Shown: positions 1 through 11,997 of the stretch, in pieces | How the letters are laid out: each line of letters starts with the position of its first letter | Numbering within the stretch: position 1 is the first letter of the stretch | Made by a program: the position numbers and the translations under genes | Assembly (NCBI RefSeq): GCF_022539505.1 | Contig: NC_061514.1 | Coordinates: 342,968,644 to 343,032,643, forward strand | Length of the DNA: 64,000 nt | Direction of reading: 5' to 3' | Source of the DNA: Lolium rigidum | Taxonomy: Eukaryota > Streptophyta > Magnoliopsida > Poales > Poaceae | The notes under the pieces: model-generated | The model's input: the letters and a program-made list of their open reading frames with translations, nothing else | What the model was told of the DNA's origin: nothing | Database searches by the model: none

Positions 1-26
1 TAGCCATTAAGATGGGCTCAGTAGTT

Positions 27-758
27 TTAATGATGCACTCGCAAGAAATAGTAGTTGAAGCAAAAGAGAGCATCAAGAAGCAAATTCAAAACACATTTGA
101 GTCTAACATGCTTCCTATGAAAAGGAATCTTGTAAATAAACAAATTCATGAAGCATAGTGCAACAAGCATAGAAAGATAAAACAAGTGCAGCTTCAAGAT
201 TTTCAGCAAAAAGAGAGGTGTTTTAGTAACATGAAAATTTCTACAACCATATTTTCCTCTCTCATAATAATATCCAGTAGCATCATGAGCAAACTCAACA
301 ATATAACTATCAAGTGAAACATTCTTATCATGAGTCTCATGCATAAAATTATTACTACTCCCAACATAAGCATAATCAATTTTATTAGTTGTAGTGGGAG
401 CAAATTCAACAAAGTAGCTATCATTATTATTCTCATCATCAAATATAGGAGGCATATTGTAATCATAATCAAATTTATCCTCCATAAAAGGCGGTACCAA
501 AAGACTACTATCATTATAATCATCATAAATAGGAGGCAAAGTATCATCAAAGAAAATTTTCTCCTCAATGCTTGGGGGACTAAAAATATCATGCTCATCA
601 AAACCAGCTTCCCCAAGCTTAGAATTTTCTATATCATTAGCAACAATGGTATTCAAAGTGTTCATACTAATATGTTCCATGGGTTTTTTAATTTTCGCAT
701 CAAACCATCCATGTCTTAACTCAGGAAATAATTTTAAAAGCTCACTGTTGCTTTCCAT
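27..758 (-). CDS. F1 internal ORF, acidic protein with C-terminal hydrophobic segment
   Basis: A 243-residue ORF, the only coding sequence of the F1 family; function unknown. The N-terminal half is acidic and repeats a PPI(Y/F)DD motif around residues 75-110. A hydrophobic stretch around residues 185-207 could be a membrane helix, followed by a basic segment. It is nearly the same as the ORF at 19569-20306 over its whole length; the C-terminus is two residues shorter. It is unlike Gag, protease or polymerase: no CCHC knuckle and no D-(S/T)-G. The start ATG at 758 lies about 140 bases downstream of the primer-binding site, where gag would normally sit, so it may be a highly diverged Gag or an accessory protein. 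Confidence 0.75.
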   Translation of the reverse strand: MESNSELLKLFPELRHGWFDAKIKKPMEHISMNTLNTIVANDIENSKLGEAGFDEHDIFSPPSIEEKIFFDDTLPPIYDDYNDSSLLVPPFMEDKFDYDYNMPPIFDDENNNDSYFVEFAPTTTNKIDYAYVGSSNNFMHETHDKNVSLDSYIVEFAHDATGYYYERGKYGCRNFHVTKTPLFLLKILKLHLFYLSMLVALCFMNLFIYKIPFHRKHVRLKCVLNLLLDALFCFNYYFLRVHH

Positions 759-896
759 TATGCCAAACTAGTGTAAAACAAGAAACAAAAAGATGCAATT
801 GCAGGATCTAAAGGAAATAGCTTCGAGCACTTACAACGCCGCCGGAAAATAGCTTAGTAGCCGGGATCCGGAGTGTGAGTACCTTTTACCTTTCCT

Positions 897-913
897 CCCC
901 GGCAACGGCGCCA
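897..913 (-). promoter_or_regulatory. Primer-binding site, tRNA-Asp type (F1)
   Basis: On the minus strand the site reads TGGCGCCGTTGCCGGGG, complementary to the 3' end of plant tRNA-Asp including CCA. It lies about 11 bases inside the LTR end rather than the usual 0-5. A degraded repeat of the same motif (ATTTTCCGGCGGCGTTG, minus strand) lies just downstream, near 845-860. Confidence 0.85.
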
Positions 914-924
914 GAAAAATAGCT

Positions 925-2448
925 TGATGTCTACTCACGCTTCTTTTCCTGTAGATAGTGTTGGGCCTCCAAGAGCAGAGGTTTGTAGAACAGCAGCATG
1001 TTTTCCCTTAAGTGGATCACCCAAGGTTTATCGAACTCAGGGAGGAAGAGGTCAAAGATATCCCTCTCATGCAACCCTGCAACCACAAAGCAAGAAGTCT
1101 CTTGTGTCCCCAACACACCTAATATACTTGTCAGATGTATAGGTGCACTAGTTCGGCGAAGAGATAGTGAAATACAGGTGCTATGAATATATATGAGCAG
1201 TAGTAACGGCACCAGAAAATAGCTTGCTGCTACAACTGGCGTGTGGTTGATGGTGGTAATATTGCAGGAAGTACAGATGCAGTAGAACAGTAAACAAGCG
1301 ATGATTGCAGTATTTGGGAACAAGGCCTAGGGATCATACTTTCACTAGTGGACACTCTCAACATTGATCACATAATAAAACCACTCTACACTCTATTGTT
1401 GGATGATGAACACCACTAATTGTGTAGGGCTACAAGAGCACCTCAGTGCCGGAGTTAACAAGCTCCACAACATTCGATGTTCATATTTAATTAACCTTAG
1501 AGTGCAAGATAGATCAACACAATTATACCAAGTACTAACATAGCATGCACACTGTTACCATCACACTATGAAAGGAGGAATAGATCATATCAATACCATC
1601 ATAGTAATAGTTAACTTCATAATCTACAAGAGATCACAATCATAGCATATACCAAGTACTTCATGATGCACACACTGTCAACATTACATCATGGAGGAGG
1701 AAAAGACTACTTTAATAACATCACTAGGGTAGCACATAGATGAATAGTGATACAAAACTCATATGAATCTCAATCATGTAAGGCAGCTCATGAGATCATT
1801 GTATTGAAGTACATAGGAGAGAGATTAACCACATAGCTACCGGTACAGCCCTTAGCCTCGAGGGAGAACTACTCCCTCCTCATGGGAGACGGCAGCGTTG
1901 ATGAAGATGGCGGTGGTGTCGATGGAGATGCCTTCCGGGGGCACTTCCCCGTCCCGGCGGCGTGCCGGAACAGGGACTCCTGTCCCCCAGATCTTGGCTT
2001 CGCGATGGCGGCGGCTCTGGAAGGTTTCTCGTCCCGTGGCTTATTCGTATCGAAGATTTAGGTCAGGGGGCTTCTTATAGGCGAAGAGGCGGAGTCGGAA
2101 GGGTTACGGAGGCGCCACACAACAGGGCGGCACGCCCCCCTCCTGGGTCATGCCAGCCACATGTGTGGGCCCCCTGTGGCCCTCCTCTGGTCCCTCTCGG
2201 GTGTTCTGGAAGCTTCGTGGAATTATAAGATCCTGGGCGTTGATTTCGTCCAATTCCGAGAATATTTCCTTACTAGGATTTCTGAAACCAAAAACAGCAG
2301 AAAACAGGAACTGGCACTTCGGCATCTCGTTAATAGGTTAGTTCCAGAAAACGTATAAAATCATCATAAAGTGTGAACAAAACATGTAGGTATTGTCATA
2401 AAACAAGCATGGAACATCAGAAATTATAGATACGTTGGAGACGTATCA
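925..2448 (-). repeat. F1 5' LTR
   Basis: 1524 bp on the minus strand from TGATACGTCTCCAACG (2448) to ACATCA (925). It aligns throughout with the LTR at 17796-19404, except that the latter is extended at its 3' end by about 90 bp containing another PBS-like copy. A TATA-like CTATAAGAAGCC lies in the promoter region near 2070-2085. ORFs inside the LTR are chance frames. Confidence 0.9.
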
Positions 2449-3478
2449 GTTATCATCCGCACCCCTTCCAGTATTAAGTTGCAAACAACAGACAATTGCA
2501 TTAAGTATGGTGCGTAATGTAATCAACACAAATATCCTTAGACAAAGCATTGATGTTTTATCCCTAGTGGCAACATCACATCCACAACCTTAGAACTTTA
2601 CGTCCATCGTCCAGATTCAATGGAGGCATGAACCCACTATCGAGCATAAATATTCCCTCTTGGAGTCACAAGTATCAACTTGGCCAGAGCCTCTACTAGC
2701 AACAGAGAGCATGCAAGATCATAAACAACACATATATGATAGATTGATAATCAACTTGACATAGTATTCCATATTCATCGGATCCCAACAAATACAACAT
2801 GTAGCATTACAAATAGATGATCTTGATCATGATAGGCAGCTCACAAGATCTAACATGATAGCACAAGAGGAGAAGACAACCATCTAGCTACTGCTATGGA
2901 CCCATAGTCCAAGGATGAACTACTCACACATCAGTCCGGAGGCGATCATGGTGATGTAGAGTCCTCCGGGTGATGATTCCCCTCTCCGGCAGGGTGCCGG
3001 TTGCGATCTCCTGAATCTCCTAAGATGGGATTGGCGGCGGCGGTGTCTCTGGAACTTTCTCCGTATCGTGGCTCTCGGTAATAGGGTTTTTGCAACAGAG
3101 AGTTTAAGTAGGCGGAAGGGCAGAGTCGGAGGAGGCACGGGGGCCCCACACCATAGGGCAGTGCGGCCTCCCCTTGGTCGCACGGCCCTGTGGTGTCGGC
3201 GCCTCGTGGCCCCACTTCATATCCTCTTCGGTCTTCTGGAAGCTCCGTAGAAAAATAAGACCCTGGGCGTTCGTTTCGTCCAATTCCGAGAATATTTCTT
3301 GTGTAGGATTTCTGAAACCAAAAATAGCACAAAACAGGAACTGGCGCTTCGGCATCTTGTTAATAGGTTAGTGCCGGAAAATGCATATAAATGATGTAAA
3401 GTGTGTATAAAACATGTGAGTATTGTCATAAAACTAGTATGGAACATAAGAAATTATAGATACGTTTGAGACGTATCA
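2449..3478 (-). repeat. F2 3' LTR, first 1030 bp
   Basis: It begins at 3478 on the minus strand with TGATACGTCTCAAACG, directly after the polypurine tract, and is cut at 2449 by the F1 insertion. It matches the 5' LTR of the same element (4396-5993). The GC-rich ORFs at 2946-3332 are LTR frames shared by every copy and are not genes. Confidence 0.9.
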
Positions 3479-3898
3479 AGCATCCCCAAGCTTAGTTCCT
3501 ACTCGCCCTCGAGTAGGTAAACGATAACAAGGATAATTTTTGAAGTGACATGCTATCATAATCTTGATCAATACTATTGTAAAGCATATGAGATGAATGA
3601 AGTGATTCGAAGCAATAGAAAGACAATGACTAAACAACTGAATCATATAGAAAAGACTTTTCATGAATAGTACTTTCAAGACAAGCATCAATAAGACTTG
3701 CATAGGAGTTAACTCCTAAAGCAATAAATTCTTAGTAGAAAGTTTTGAAGCAACACAAAGAAAGATATAAGTTTCAGCAGTTGCTTTCAACTTCAACATG
3801 TATATCTCATGGATAATTGTCAACACAAAGTAATATGATGAATGCAAATAAGCAAGTATGTAGGAATCAATGCACACAGTTGACACAAGTGTTTGCTT

Positions 3899-4147
3899 CT
3901 AAGATAGAAAGAAGTAGGTAAACTGATTCAACATAAAGTAAAAGAAAGGCGCTTCACAGAGGTAAGCATGGATTACTATTTTTGTGCTAGAGCTTTTATT
4001 TTGAAAACTTAGAGTCATTTTAGGTTCAGTTTTACTATAAGAATCAAAAATTCTAGACCAAGCTTCTTTAAAACTCTCCTCACCCCCTTGTTTAAAAGTA
4101 AAGATCGATTCCTCAGGTGATAGAGTAGCAGCTACAGGACTAGTCAT
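3899..4147 (-). pseudogene. F2 gag stub fused to 3' noncoding DNA
   Basis: The first ~43 codons after the ATG at 4147 look like the start of a Ty3/gypsy Athila-lineage Gag (SPEESIFTFKQG followed by EAWSRIF). Downstream the frame runs into sequence matching the 3' noncoding region seen at about 16190-16300 in the other F2 element, so most of gag-protease has been deleted. The N-terminus differs from the Gag at 11998, suggesting two F2 subfamilies. Confidence 0.7.
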
Positions 4148-4367
4148 GATAACAAAATAAAGTAAATGCAAGTAACTAATTTATTTGTGTTTTTAATATA
4201 GAGAACGCAAACAAGACAGTAAATAAAATAAAGCAAGTAACTAATTTTTTTTGTATTTTTGATATAGAGAAAGCAAACAAAGAAGTAAATAAAGTAAAGT
4301 AAAGCAAGACAATAACAAAGTAAAGAGATTGGATGTGGGAGACTCCCCTTGCAGCGTGTCTTGATCT

Positions 4368-4384
4368 CCCCGGCAACGGCGCCA
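4368..4384 (-). promoter_or_regulatory. Primer-binding site, tRNA-Asp type (F2)
   Basis: The minus strand reads TGGCGCCGTTGCCGGGG, 11 bases inside the LTR end (AGCTAAATTTC spacer). It is the same spacing and sequence as at 11800-11817. Confidence 0.85.
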
Positions 4385-4395
4385 GAAATTTAGCT

Positions 4396-5993
4396 TCATG
4401 ACGCGTAAAGCACACGCCCGTTGGGAACCCCAAGTGGAAGGTGTGATGCGTACGGCGATGAAGTTTCCCTCGGTAAGAAACCAAGGTTTATCGAACCGGT
4501 AGGAGATGAAGGCCACGTGAAGGTTGTTGGCGGAGGAGTGTAGTGCGGCGCAACACCGGGGATTCCGGCGCCGGCGTGGAACCTGCACAACACAACCAAA
4601 ATACTTTGCCCCAACGTAACGGTGAGGTTGTCAATCTCACCGGCTTGCTTGTAAACAAAGGATTAAATGTATGGTGTGGAAAATGATGTTTGTTTGCAAA
4701 GAACGAGTAGAGAACAATGATTGCGGTAGATTGTATTCACATGTAAAAGAATGGACCGGGGTCCACGAGTTCACTAGTGGTGTCTCTCCAATAAGAAATA
4801 GCATGTTGGGTGAACAAATTACGAGTTGGGCAATTGACAAATAGAGAGGGCATAACAATGCACATACATATCATGATGACTAATATGAGATTTACTCAGG
4901 GCATTACGACAAATTACATAGACCGCTATCCAGCATGCATCTATGCCTAAAAAGTCCACCTTCGGGTTAGCATCCGCACCCCTTCCGGTATTAAGTTGCA
5001 AACAACGGACAATTGCATTAAGTATGGTGCATAATGTAATCAACACAAATATCCTTAGACAAAGCATTGATGTTTTATCCCTAGTGGCAACAGCACATCC
5101 ACAACCTTAGAACTTTCTATCACCGTCCCGCGATTCAATGGAGGCATGAACCCACTATCGAGCATAAATACTCCCTCTTGGAGTCATAAGTATCAACTTG
5201 GCCAGAGCCTCTACTAGCAACGGAGAGCATGCAAGATCATAAACAACACATATATGATAGATTGATAATCAACTTGACATAGTACTCCATATTCATCGGA
5301 TCCCAACAAACACAACATGTAGCATTACAAATAGATGATCTTGATCATGATAGGCAGCTCACAAGATCTAACATGATAGCACAAGAGGAGAAGACAACCA
5401 TCTAGCTACTTCTATGGACCCATAGTCCAAGGATGAACTACTCACACATCAGTCCGGAGGCGATCATGGTGATGTAGAGTCCTCCGGGTGATGATTCCCC
5501 TCTCCGGCAGGGTGCCGGAGGCGATCTCCTGAATCCCCCGAGATGGGATTGGCGGCGGCGGTGTCCCTGGAACTTTTCCGTATCGTGGCTCTCGGTAATA
5601 GGGTTTTCGCGACGGCGAGTTTAAGTAGGCGGAAGGGCAGAGTCGGAGGAGGCACGGGGGCCCCACACCATAGGGCGGCGCGGCCCCCTTGGCCGCTCCG
5701 CCCTGTGGTGTCGGCGCCTCGTGGCCCCACTTCGTATCCTCTTCGGTCTTCTGGAAGCTTCGTGGAAAAATAAGACCCTGGGCGTTCGTTTCGTCCAATT
5801 CCGAGAATATTTCTTGTGCAGGATTTCTGAAACCAAAAACAGCACAAAACAGGAACTGGCGCTTCGGCATCTTGTTAATAGGTTAGTGCCGGAAAATGCA
5901 TATAAATGATGTAAAGTGTGTATAAAACATGTGAGTATTGTCATAAAACTAGCATGGAACATAAGAAATTATAGATACGTTTGAGACGTATCA
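4396..5993 (-). repeat. F2 5' LTR
   Basis: 1598 bp, the same size class as the intact 3' LTRs of the F2 copies (about 1597-1599 bp). The terminal ATCA has mutated to ATGA at 4396-4399. Internal ORFs are not genes. Confidence 0.9.
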
Positions 5994-6857
5994 ACATCCA
6001 ACTCAAATCATAATTCAGTGAACAAGTATTCTGTGAAATATAGCCTAAGAGACCCACATGATGCACACACCTCACCTTTACACACGTGGGACTAGGAGTC
6101 TCCGGAGATCACATAAGTAAAACCCACTTGAATAGCATAACGACATCTAGACTACAAAGCTCATCATATGGATCTCAATCATGTAAGGCAGCTCATGAGA
6201 TCATTGTATTGAAGTACATGGGAGAGAGAGATAAACCACATAGCTACCGGTGAACCCTCAGCCCGAGGGAGAACTACTCCCTCCTCATCATGGGAGTCAG
6301 CAACGGCGATGGAGATGGCGGTGGAGTAGATGGAGATGGCTCTGGGGCTAATTCTCCGTCCCGGCAGGGAGCCGGAACAGAGACTTCTGTCCCCCAGATC
6401 CTCTCTGGATGATGGCGGATGCGACGAAACTTTTCTTGGATGGAGGCTTGTATATCCAAGGTTTTCCCTAGAAGATGTATAAATAGGCGGAGGATTTAGG
6501 TCGGTGGGGCGCCTGGTGGCCCCACACCTACCCTAGGCGGGGGCCAGGTCCAGGCCGCGCCAAGGGTAGGTTTGGGCGCCCCTGCTACGCCTCTTCGAGC
6601 CACCTTCGGACTTCGTCTTCGCTTCGGTAAAATATTGACTTCGGATTTTGATTCGTCCAATTCCGAGAATATTTCCTGTACAACTTTTCTGAAATACAAA
6701 AATAGAAGAAAACAGGGAACTGGCACCGTGGCATCTTGTTAATAGGTTAGTGTCGGAAATCATGTAAAAGTGCAACGAAGTGTAAGCAAAACATATAGCA
6801 ATTGGTGTAAAACAGGCATGGAGCATCAAAAATTATAGATACGTTTGCAACATATCA
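5994..6857 (-). repeat. F5 LTR, promoter-side part
   Basis: On the minus strand it starts at 6857 with TGATATGTTGCAAACGTATC and shares with F1 and F2 the sequence around CGGAATTGGACGAA and the GC-rich promoter block, but it is clearly a separate family. The F2 element (TSD ACATC at 5994-5998) interrupts it and the rest lies off the window. It was inserted into the F3 gag; GGGCT at 6858-6862 would be its TSD. Whether it is a full element or a solo LTR cannot be seen. Confidence 0.75.
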
Positions 6858-9234
6858 GGGCTAAACAAATTGATAATACTATTATACTTGTTGGTTCACC
6901 TGAGTCTAGAGGGGATCCTAGTGATGATCTTGATGAAGCTTTTATAGAACTTGATGATGATTTCATTGATGAATTTCATGCTACTAGTGATCCAAGTGTT
7001 GTTAAAAGTCTTCTTGCAAGACGAGTTGTTAGATATAAATTGTCTACTGATGCTAAGTTTGCCACATCTCTTATAAACATTAGGGATAAGGATTATGATT
7101 TCTCTTTGGATCTATCTTACATATCTATTGTTGAGAAAGAACCTTTTTTGGTACTAAAAATGAAAGTGCTATGAAACATATGAATGAACTATCTACTTTG
7201 AGCAATTTATTCTCTGGTGATATTAAGAAACGCACCTACTTTGTCACTAAAATTTTTCCTTTCTCTTTGAAAGGTGCTGCTAAAATTTGGTATGATAATT
7301 TGTCTCGTGGGTCTATTGATAGTCCTATTGGTTTGGTTAATGCTTTATTTCAGAAATATTTTGCTGATAGTGCTCAACATGCCGCTTTGCAGAACATCTT
7401 TGGCTTTGCACAGATAAAAGGAGAAAAATTGCCTGAATCTTGGGCAAGATTTTTTTTATTTACTTAGAGCACTACCTAGACATCCATTAGCTAAGAATGA
7501 ACTCCTTGATATATTCTATAATGGACTAACTGTTGAATCTAGGACATACCTGGATAGTTGTGCTGGTTGTGTTTTCAGGAAAAGGACTCCTGCTGAAGCT
7601 GAGGAATTATTGGCTAAAATAAGCCAAAATTATGATGATTGGACTACACCTGAGCCGACACCTACACCAACACCAACACCGAAGAAGAGGGGAATGATTG
7701 AATTAAACGATGAAGTGATGAGAGAAGTCAAGAAATCTCTTATGGAAAATGGTGTTAAATCTGAAGATGTGAAGAATCTACCACCTATAGAAGAATTATG
7801 TAAGCTCCACTATTGAGGTACACTCTCTCCAACGTTTTGATAGTAGAGATATTCCCTACTCTAAACCTCCTGATCAATGCTTAGATGAATTTGATAATTA
7901 TATTGTTAAGCAAGATAACTTTAATAGGAGAGTGGAAAATCACCTAATGGAAAATTCTAGAGCTATTAGTAATTTGCATGATACTGTGGAAAGAACCACT
8001 AATGATGTTAAAATACTTGCTAAACATTTTCAAATAGTTCAAACACAAATTCATCAGCTCACTAAAGTGGAAAAAGATTTGCTAGTTAATGCTTCTAGGG
8101 AAAAACATGCTTATGAAATAAGAACTAGAAGTGGTGTTTCTACTCAGGATCCTCTATATCCTGAAGGACATCCAAAAAGAATTGAACAAGATTCTCAACG
8201 AGCTAATGATGCTAGGACTAAATCTAAGAAAAAGAAAAAGAAACATAAAACCGTTGCAGAACCCTTCGAACCTGCTAAAGATCCTAATAGTATATCTATC
8301 TCTCATGCTGAAACTGAAAGTGGTGATGATAAAAGTGATGCTTCTGACAAAGAAGAAAGTGAAAAGGAACCTGAAAAACATACTAAGAATAAAAAGTACA
8401 CAAAGGAAGATTTCATTGCTAATAAACATGGTAGTGAGAAAGAACCTTGGGTGCAAAAACCAATGCCTTTTCCTGATAAGAAACACAAATCAAAAGAGGA
8501 AGAACATTATAATAAATTCTGCGAATGGATGAAATCATTGTTTTTGCAAATTCCTTTGACTGATGCAATTAAATTGCCTCCTTATTCAAAATATATGAAA
8601 GATATTGTATCTAACAAAAGGAAGATTCCAAATGAGGAAATCTCCACTATGATTGCTAACTATTCTTTTAATGGCAAGGTTCAGAAGAAGCTTGGAGATC
8701 CAGGTATGCCCACTATTCCATGCTCCATTAAAAATAATCATGTTAGAACTGCTTTATGTGACTTGGGAGCGGGAGTTAGCGTCATGCCTTTCTCTCTTTA
8801 TAAGAGACTTGATTTATAAAAATTAATACCAACTAGTATATCTTTGCAAATGGCTGATAAGTCTACTACTATTCATGTTGGTATATGTGAGGATGTTCCT
8901 GTTCAAGTTGCTCAAAATTGTATGATATTAACTGACTTTGTCATGCTAGAAAATGTCTGAAGATGATAGTATGTCTATTATTCATGGGAGACCTTTTCTT
9001 AACACTGCAAGGGCTGTTATTGATTGCAATCAAGGAAAAGTAACTTTTAATATTGATGATAAGGAGCACACGGTTTATTTTCCTAAGAAGATTGATAGGA
9101 ATTATGGTCTAAATACCATCAATAACATTGAGACTATTCAAATTGGGAAATTTCATTTGCCTTTGCCAATACCGAAGAAAGAATATCATATTGTGATGGT
9201 TGGGACTATTCCTCTCAAGATTGAGGTAACATGA
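6858..9234 (+). pseudogene. F3 Athila-like gag-protease, broken
   Basis: The reading frame can be followed across the region with breaks. Gag capsid-like sequence (PFSLKGAAKIWYDNL at 7260-7310) is followed by a Pro-Thr repeat at 7650-7680, a long Lys/Glu-rich charged stretch (8220-8410), and a protease-like block CDLGAGVSVMPFSLY near 8755-8800 with IIHGRPFLNTA near 8980. Frameshifts lie near 7145 (T-run), 7455 (eight-T run), 7810 and 8950; an in-frame TAA is at 8817. The protease has D-L-G-A instead of D-(S/T)-G, as is usual in Athila-lineage proteins. The upstream start was removed by the F5 insertion. No reverse transcriptase or integrase follows: after the stop the element goes straight to a noncoding spacer. 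Confidence 0.8.
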
Positions 9235-10016
9235 TCATCTAGTGAAATGCATAGTTTTGTTTCATATGAAATTGCTTTGGTAACAAGACTTGATCAACCT
9301 TGTTAGCAAAGTAATTTTGGATGAATGAAACTATGTCGTCACCTATGGTCTACTTATTAATGTCATATTAGAATGTTTTAGAATTACTGTAGAGTTATTG
9401 TTGGATTTGTTTTTTATCATTTCATAAAAGTTTTTCTGTGAAAGAACCATTTATCAAATTCTGAAAATTGCCCAGAAATAAAGTTTCTCGAAAAATTCCA
9501 GAAAATATCCGCAAAATTTTTACGCACGAAAAGGGGCAGGGAGGCACCTGGGGGAGCCTAGGGGGCCCATAGGCCGTCCACACCATGTGGTGGCGCGGCC
9601 ACCACCCAGGCCGCGCCAAGGCCTGGTGTGGGCCCCCCATGGCACTCCACTTGCTCCCTCCTCTGTCATTATCCTCTCTCACCCGAAAAACACTCACCCA
9701 TTGTTCAAACCCGTGTTCTTGCTCACGAATTTTTGATCTCCTTGTTCAGCCCGTATTTCCTACTGAAATTCGAGCATTTGCTCGCCGGTATGTGACTCCT
9801 CCGATTATCCATGTAGAATTTTGTTTGGTGGAGTATTGCTTGAGTATTTCGCTGTTGTAGGTAACATGTTAAGTGAGCTTGCATGCTTATATTATGCTTA
9901 GATAAGTTGATTTGATGCATGTGTAGTTCTCTTATAAGTCCCTATAGTGTTCTCCTTCATTTTTTTGTCTTAAAATCATTTTTGTGAGGTTTGCTAAAAA
10001 AGCCCAGAGAAGAAGG
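9235..10016 (+). other. F3 spacer with LTR-like promoter block ahead of second ORF
   Basis: No ORF of note. At 9520-9660 there is a GC-rich block with CACACCATGTGG, a perfect 9-bp inverted repeat GGCGCGGCC/GGCCGCGCC (9592-9617) and GTGTGGGCCCC. This wording closely resembles the promoter part of the F1, F2 and F5 LTRs. A T-rich leader follows before the ATG at 10017. It may be an internal promoter and leader for the second ORF. Confidence 0.5.
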
Positions 10017-10273
10017 ATGGACAACCACACCTATGGAGAAATTTTTGAGAGGGAAGCTCCAAGGTTAAGGAGGTCTTCAAGATCATCTACTCAATTTAGG
10101 AAATCTTATAATGAAGATCTAATTGCACCAAGCATTGGTGAGGAAGATGATGGAGATGCACATCCATCCACTTTCCCATGCATTGACTTTATGAGAGATG
10201 CAGGGATCTATGATGATTTCTTGCTCCTTGTTAGCCGGGTTGGGCTAACTACATACATGAACGACGAGAGTAA
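10017..10273 (+). pseudogene. F3 ATHILA-type ORF, piece 1 of 3
   Basis: Starts at ATG 10017 (MDNHTYGEIFEREAPRLRRS) and contains the conserved run DGDAHPSTFPCIDFMRD. It resembles the Athila ORF-1 family protein that sits downstream of gag-pol in Athila elements. The F2 insertion at 10274 (TSD AGTAA at 10269-10273) interrupts it; the frame resumes at 25098 in the sequence NQYALLTKIF. Two basic segments near the N-terminus could bind nucleic acid. The encoded role is unknown; an envelope-like role was proposed for Athila in general. Confidence 0.7.
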
Positions 10274-11788
10274 TGATACGTCTCAAACGTATCTATAATT
10301 TCTTATGTTCCATGCTAGTTTTATGACAATACTCACATGTTTTATATACACTTTATATCATTTATATGCATTTATATTCTCGGAATTGGACGAAACAAAA
10401 GCCCAGGGTCTTATTTTCCACGGAGCCTTCCAGAAGTCCGAAGAGGAAACGAAGAAGAGCCGAGGTGGCCCCACACCACCTGGCGGCGCGGCCAAGGAGG
10501 GGGGCGCGCCGCCCTAGGGTGTGGGCCCCTCGAGCCTCTCCCGACTCTGCCTCTTCGCGCTATTTATTCTCTCTGTCGCGAAAACCCTATTACCGAGAGC
10601 CACGATACGAGAAAAGTTCCAGAGATTCCGCCGCCGCCAATCCCATCTCGGGGGATTCAGGAGATCGCCTCCGGCACCCTGCCGGAGAGGGGAATCATCA
10701 CCCGGAGGACTCTACAACACCGTGATCGCCTCCGGACTGATGTGTGAGTAGTTCATCCTTGGACTATGGGTCCGTAACAGTAGCTAGATGGTTGTCTTCT
10801 CCTCTTGTGCTATCATGTTTAGATCTTGTGAGCTGCCTATCATGATCAAGATCATCTATTTTTAATGCTACATGTTGTGTTTGTTGGGATCCGATGAATA
10901 TGGAATACTATGTCAAGTTGATTATTGATCTATCATATATGTGTTGTTTATGATCTTGCATGATCTCCATTGCTAGTAGAGGCTCTGGCCAAGTTGATAC
11001 TTGCAACTCCAAGAGGGAGTATTTATGCTCGATAGTGGGTTCATGCCTCCATTGAATCTGGGATAGTGACAGAAAGTTCTAAGGTTATGGATGTGCTGTT
11101 GCCACTAGGGATAAAAACACAATGCTTTGTCTAAGGATATTTGTATTGTTTACATTACGCACAATACTTAATGCAATTGTCTGTTGTTTGCAACTTAATA
11201 CTGGAAGGGGTGCGGATGCTAACCCGAAGGTAGACTTTTTAGGCATAGATGCATGCTGGATAGCGGTCTATGTTCTTTGTCGTAATGCCCTAAGTAAATA
11301 TCATATTAGTCATCATGATATGTATGTGCATTGTTATGCCCTCTCTATTTGTCAATTGCCCAACTGTAATTTGTTCATCCAGCGTGCTATTTCTTATTGG
11401 AGAGACACCACTAGTGAACTGTGGACCCCGGTCCATTCTTTTACATCTGAATACAATCTACTGCAATCATCGTTGGCTGCTGTTCTTTGCAAACAAACAT
11501 CATTCTCCACACCATACGTTTAATCCTTTGTTTGCAGCAAGCCGGTGAGATTGATAACCTCACTGTTAAGTTGGGGCAAAGTATTTTGATTGTGTTGTGC
11601 AGGTTCCACATTGGCGTCGGAATCCCTGGTGTTGCGCCGCACTACACTCCTGCACCAACAACCTTCACGTGACCTTCATCTCCTACTGGTTCGATAAACA
11701 TTGGTTTCTTACTGAGAGAAACTTGCTGTTGTACGCATCACACCTTCCACTTGGGGTTCCCAACGAACATGTGCTTCACGCGTTATCA
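10274..11788 (+). repeat. F2 5' LTR
   Basis: 1515 bp, TGATACGTCTCAAACG to GTTATCA. It is about 80 bp shorter than its partner because sequence equivalent to about 16824-16900 is missing (joined near 10372). ORFs within it are chance frames. Confidence 0.92.
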
Positions 11789-11799
11789 AGCTAAATTTC

Positions 11800-11817
11800 T
11801 GGCGCCGTTGCCGGGGA
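11800..11817 (+). promoter_or_regulatory. Primer-binding site, tRNA-Asp type
   Basis: TGGCGCCGTTGCCGGGGA, 11 bases downstream of the LTR end, complementary to the 3' end of plant tRNA-Asp. Confidence 0.88.
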
Positions 11818-11997
11818 GATCAAGACACGCTGCAAGGGGAGTCTCCCACATCCAATCTCTTTACTTTGTTATTGTCTTGCTTTACTTTATTTTTTTTCTG
11901 TTTTGTTTGCTTTCTTTATATCAAAAACACAAAAAAATTAGTTACTTGCATTTACTTTATTTTATTTAGTTTGCTTTGCTTATTTACTATTGCTAAA

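Larger units (their letters stand above)
1..2448 (-). mobile_element. F1 LTR retrotransposon, 5' part, cut by window edge
   Basis: Reading leftwards from 2448 the order is LTR (2448-925), primer-binding site (913-897), a short leader and one ORF (758-27). The element runs off the left edge, so its 3' LTR is not visible. It is the same family as the complete element at 17796-24562, but with a shorter LTR end. It sits inside the 3' LTR of the F2 element at 2449-5993; GTTAT at 2449-2453 is the expected target-site duplication copy. No pol domains are present, and the sister element shows the family is non-autonomous. Athila-lineage affiliation is inferred from LTR style and shared 3' noncoding sequence with F2. 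Confidence 0.9.
2449..5993 (-). mobile_element. F2 element with gutted interior, interrupted by F1
   Basis: Minus-strand order from the right: 5' LTR 5993-4396, primer-binding site 4384-4368, a leader with two copies of an AT-rich repeat (about 4175-4275), a gag stub, 3' noncoding sequence, hairpin plus polypurine tract (about 3515-3479), then the first 1030 bp of the 3' LTR (3478-2449), where F1 was inserted. The interior is only about 0.9 kb because a deletion fused gag codon ~43 to 3' noncoding sequence. ACATC at 5994-5998 is one TSD; its partner is off the window. The element sits inside the F5 LTR. Confidence 0.88.

Noticed and set aside
2946..3332. GC-rich ORFs on the minus strand, repeated at 5464-5847, 10337-10747 and 16755-17279
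   Set aside because: They lie in the promoter part of F2 LTRs, appear in every copy with different frames and stops, and show no domain.
897..4384. tRNA-Asp-like sequences
   Set aside because: Only the last ~17-18 bases match, next to LTR ends; these are primer-binding sites, not tRNA genes.
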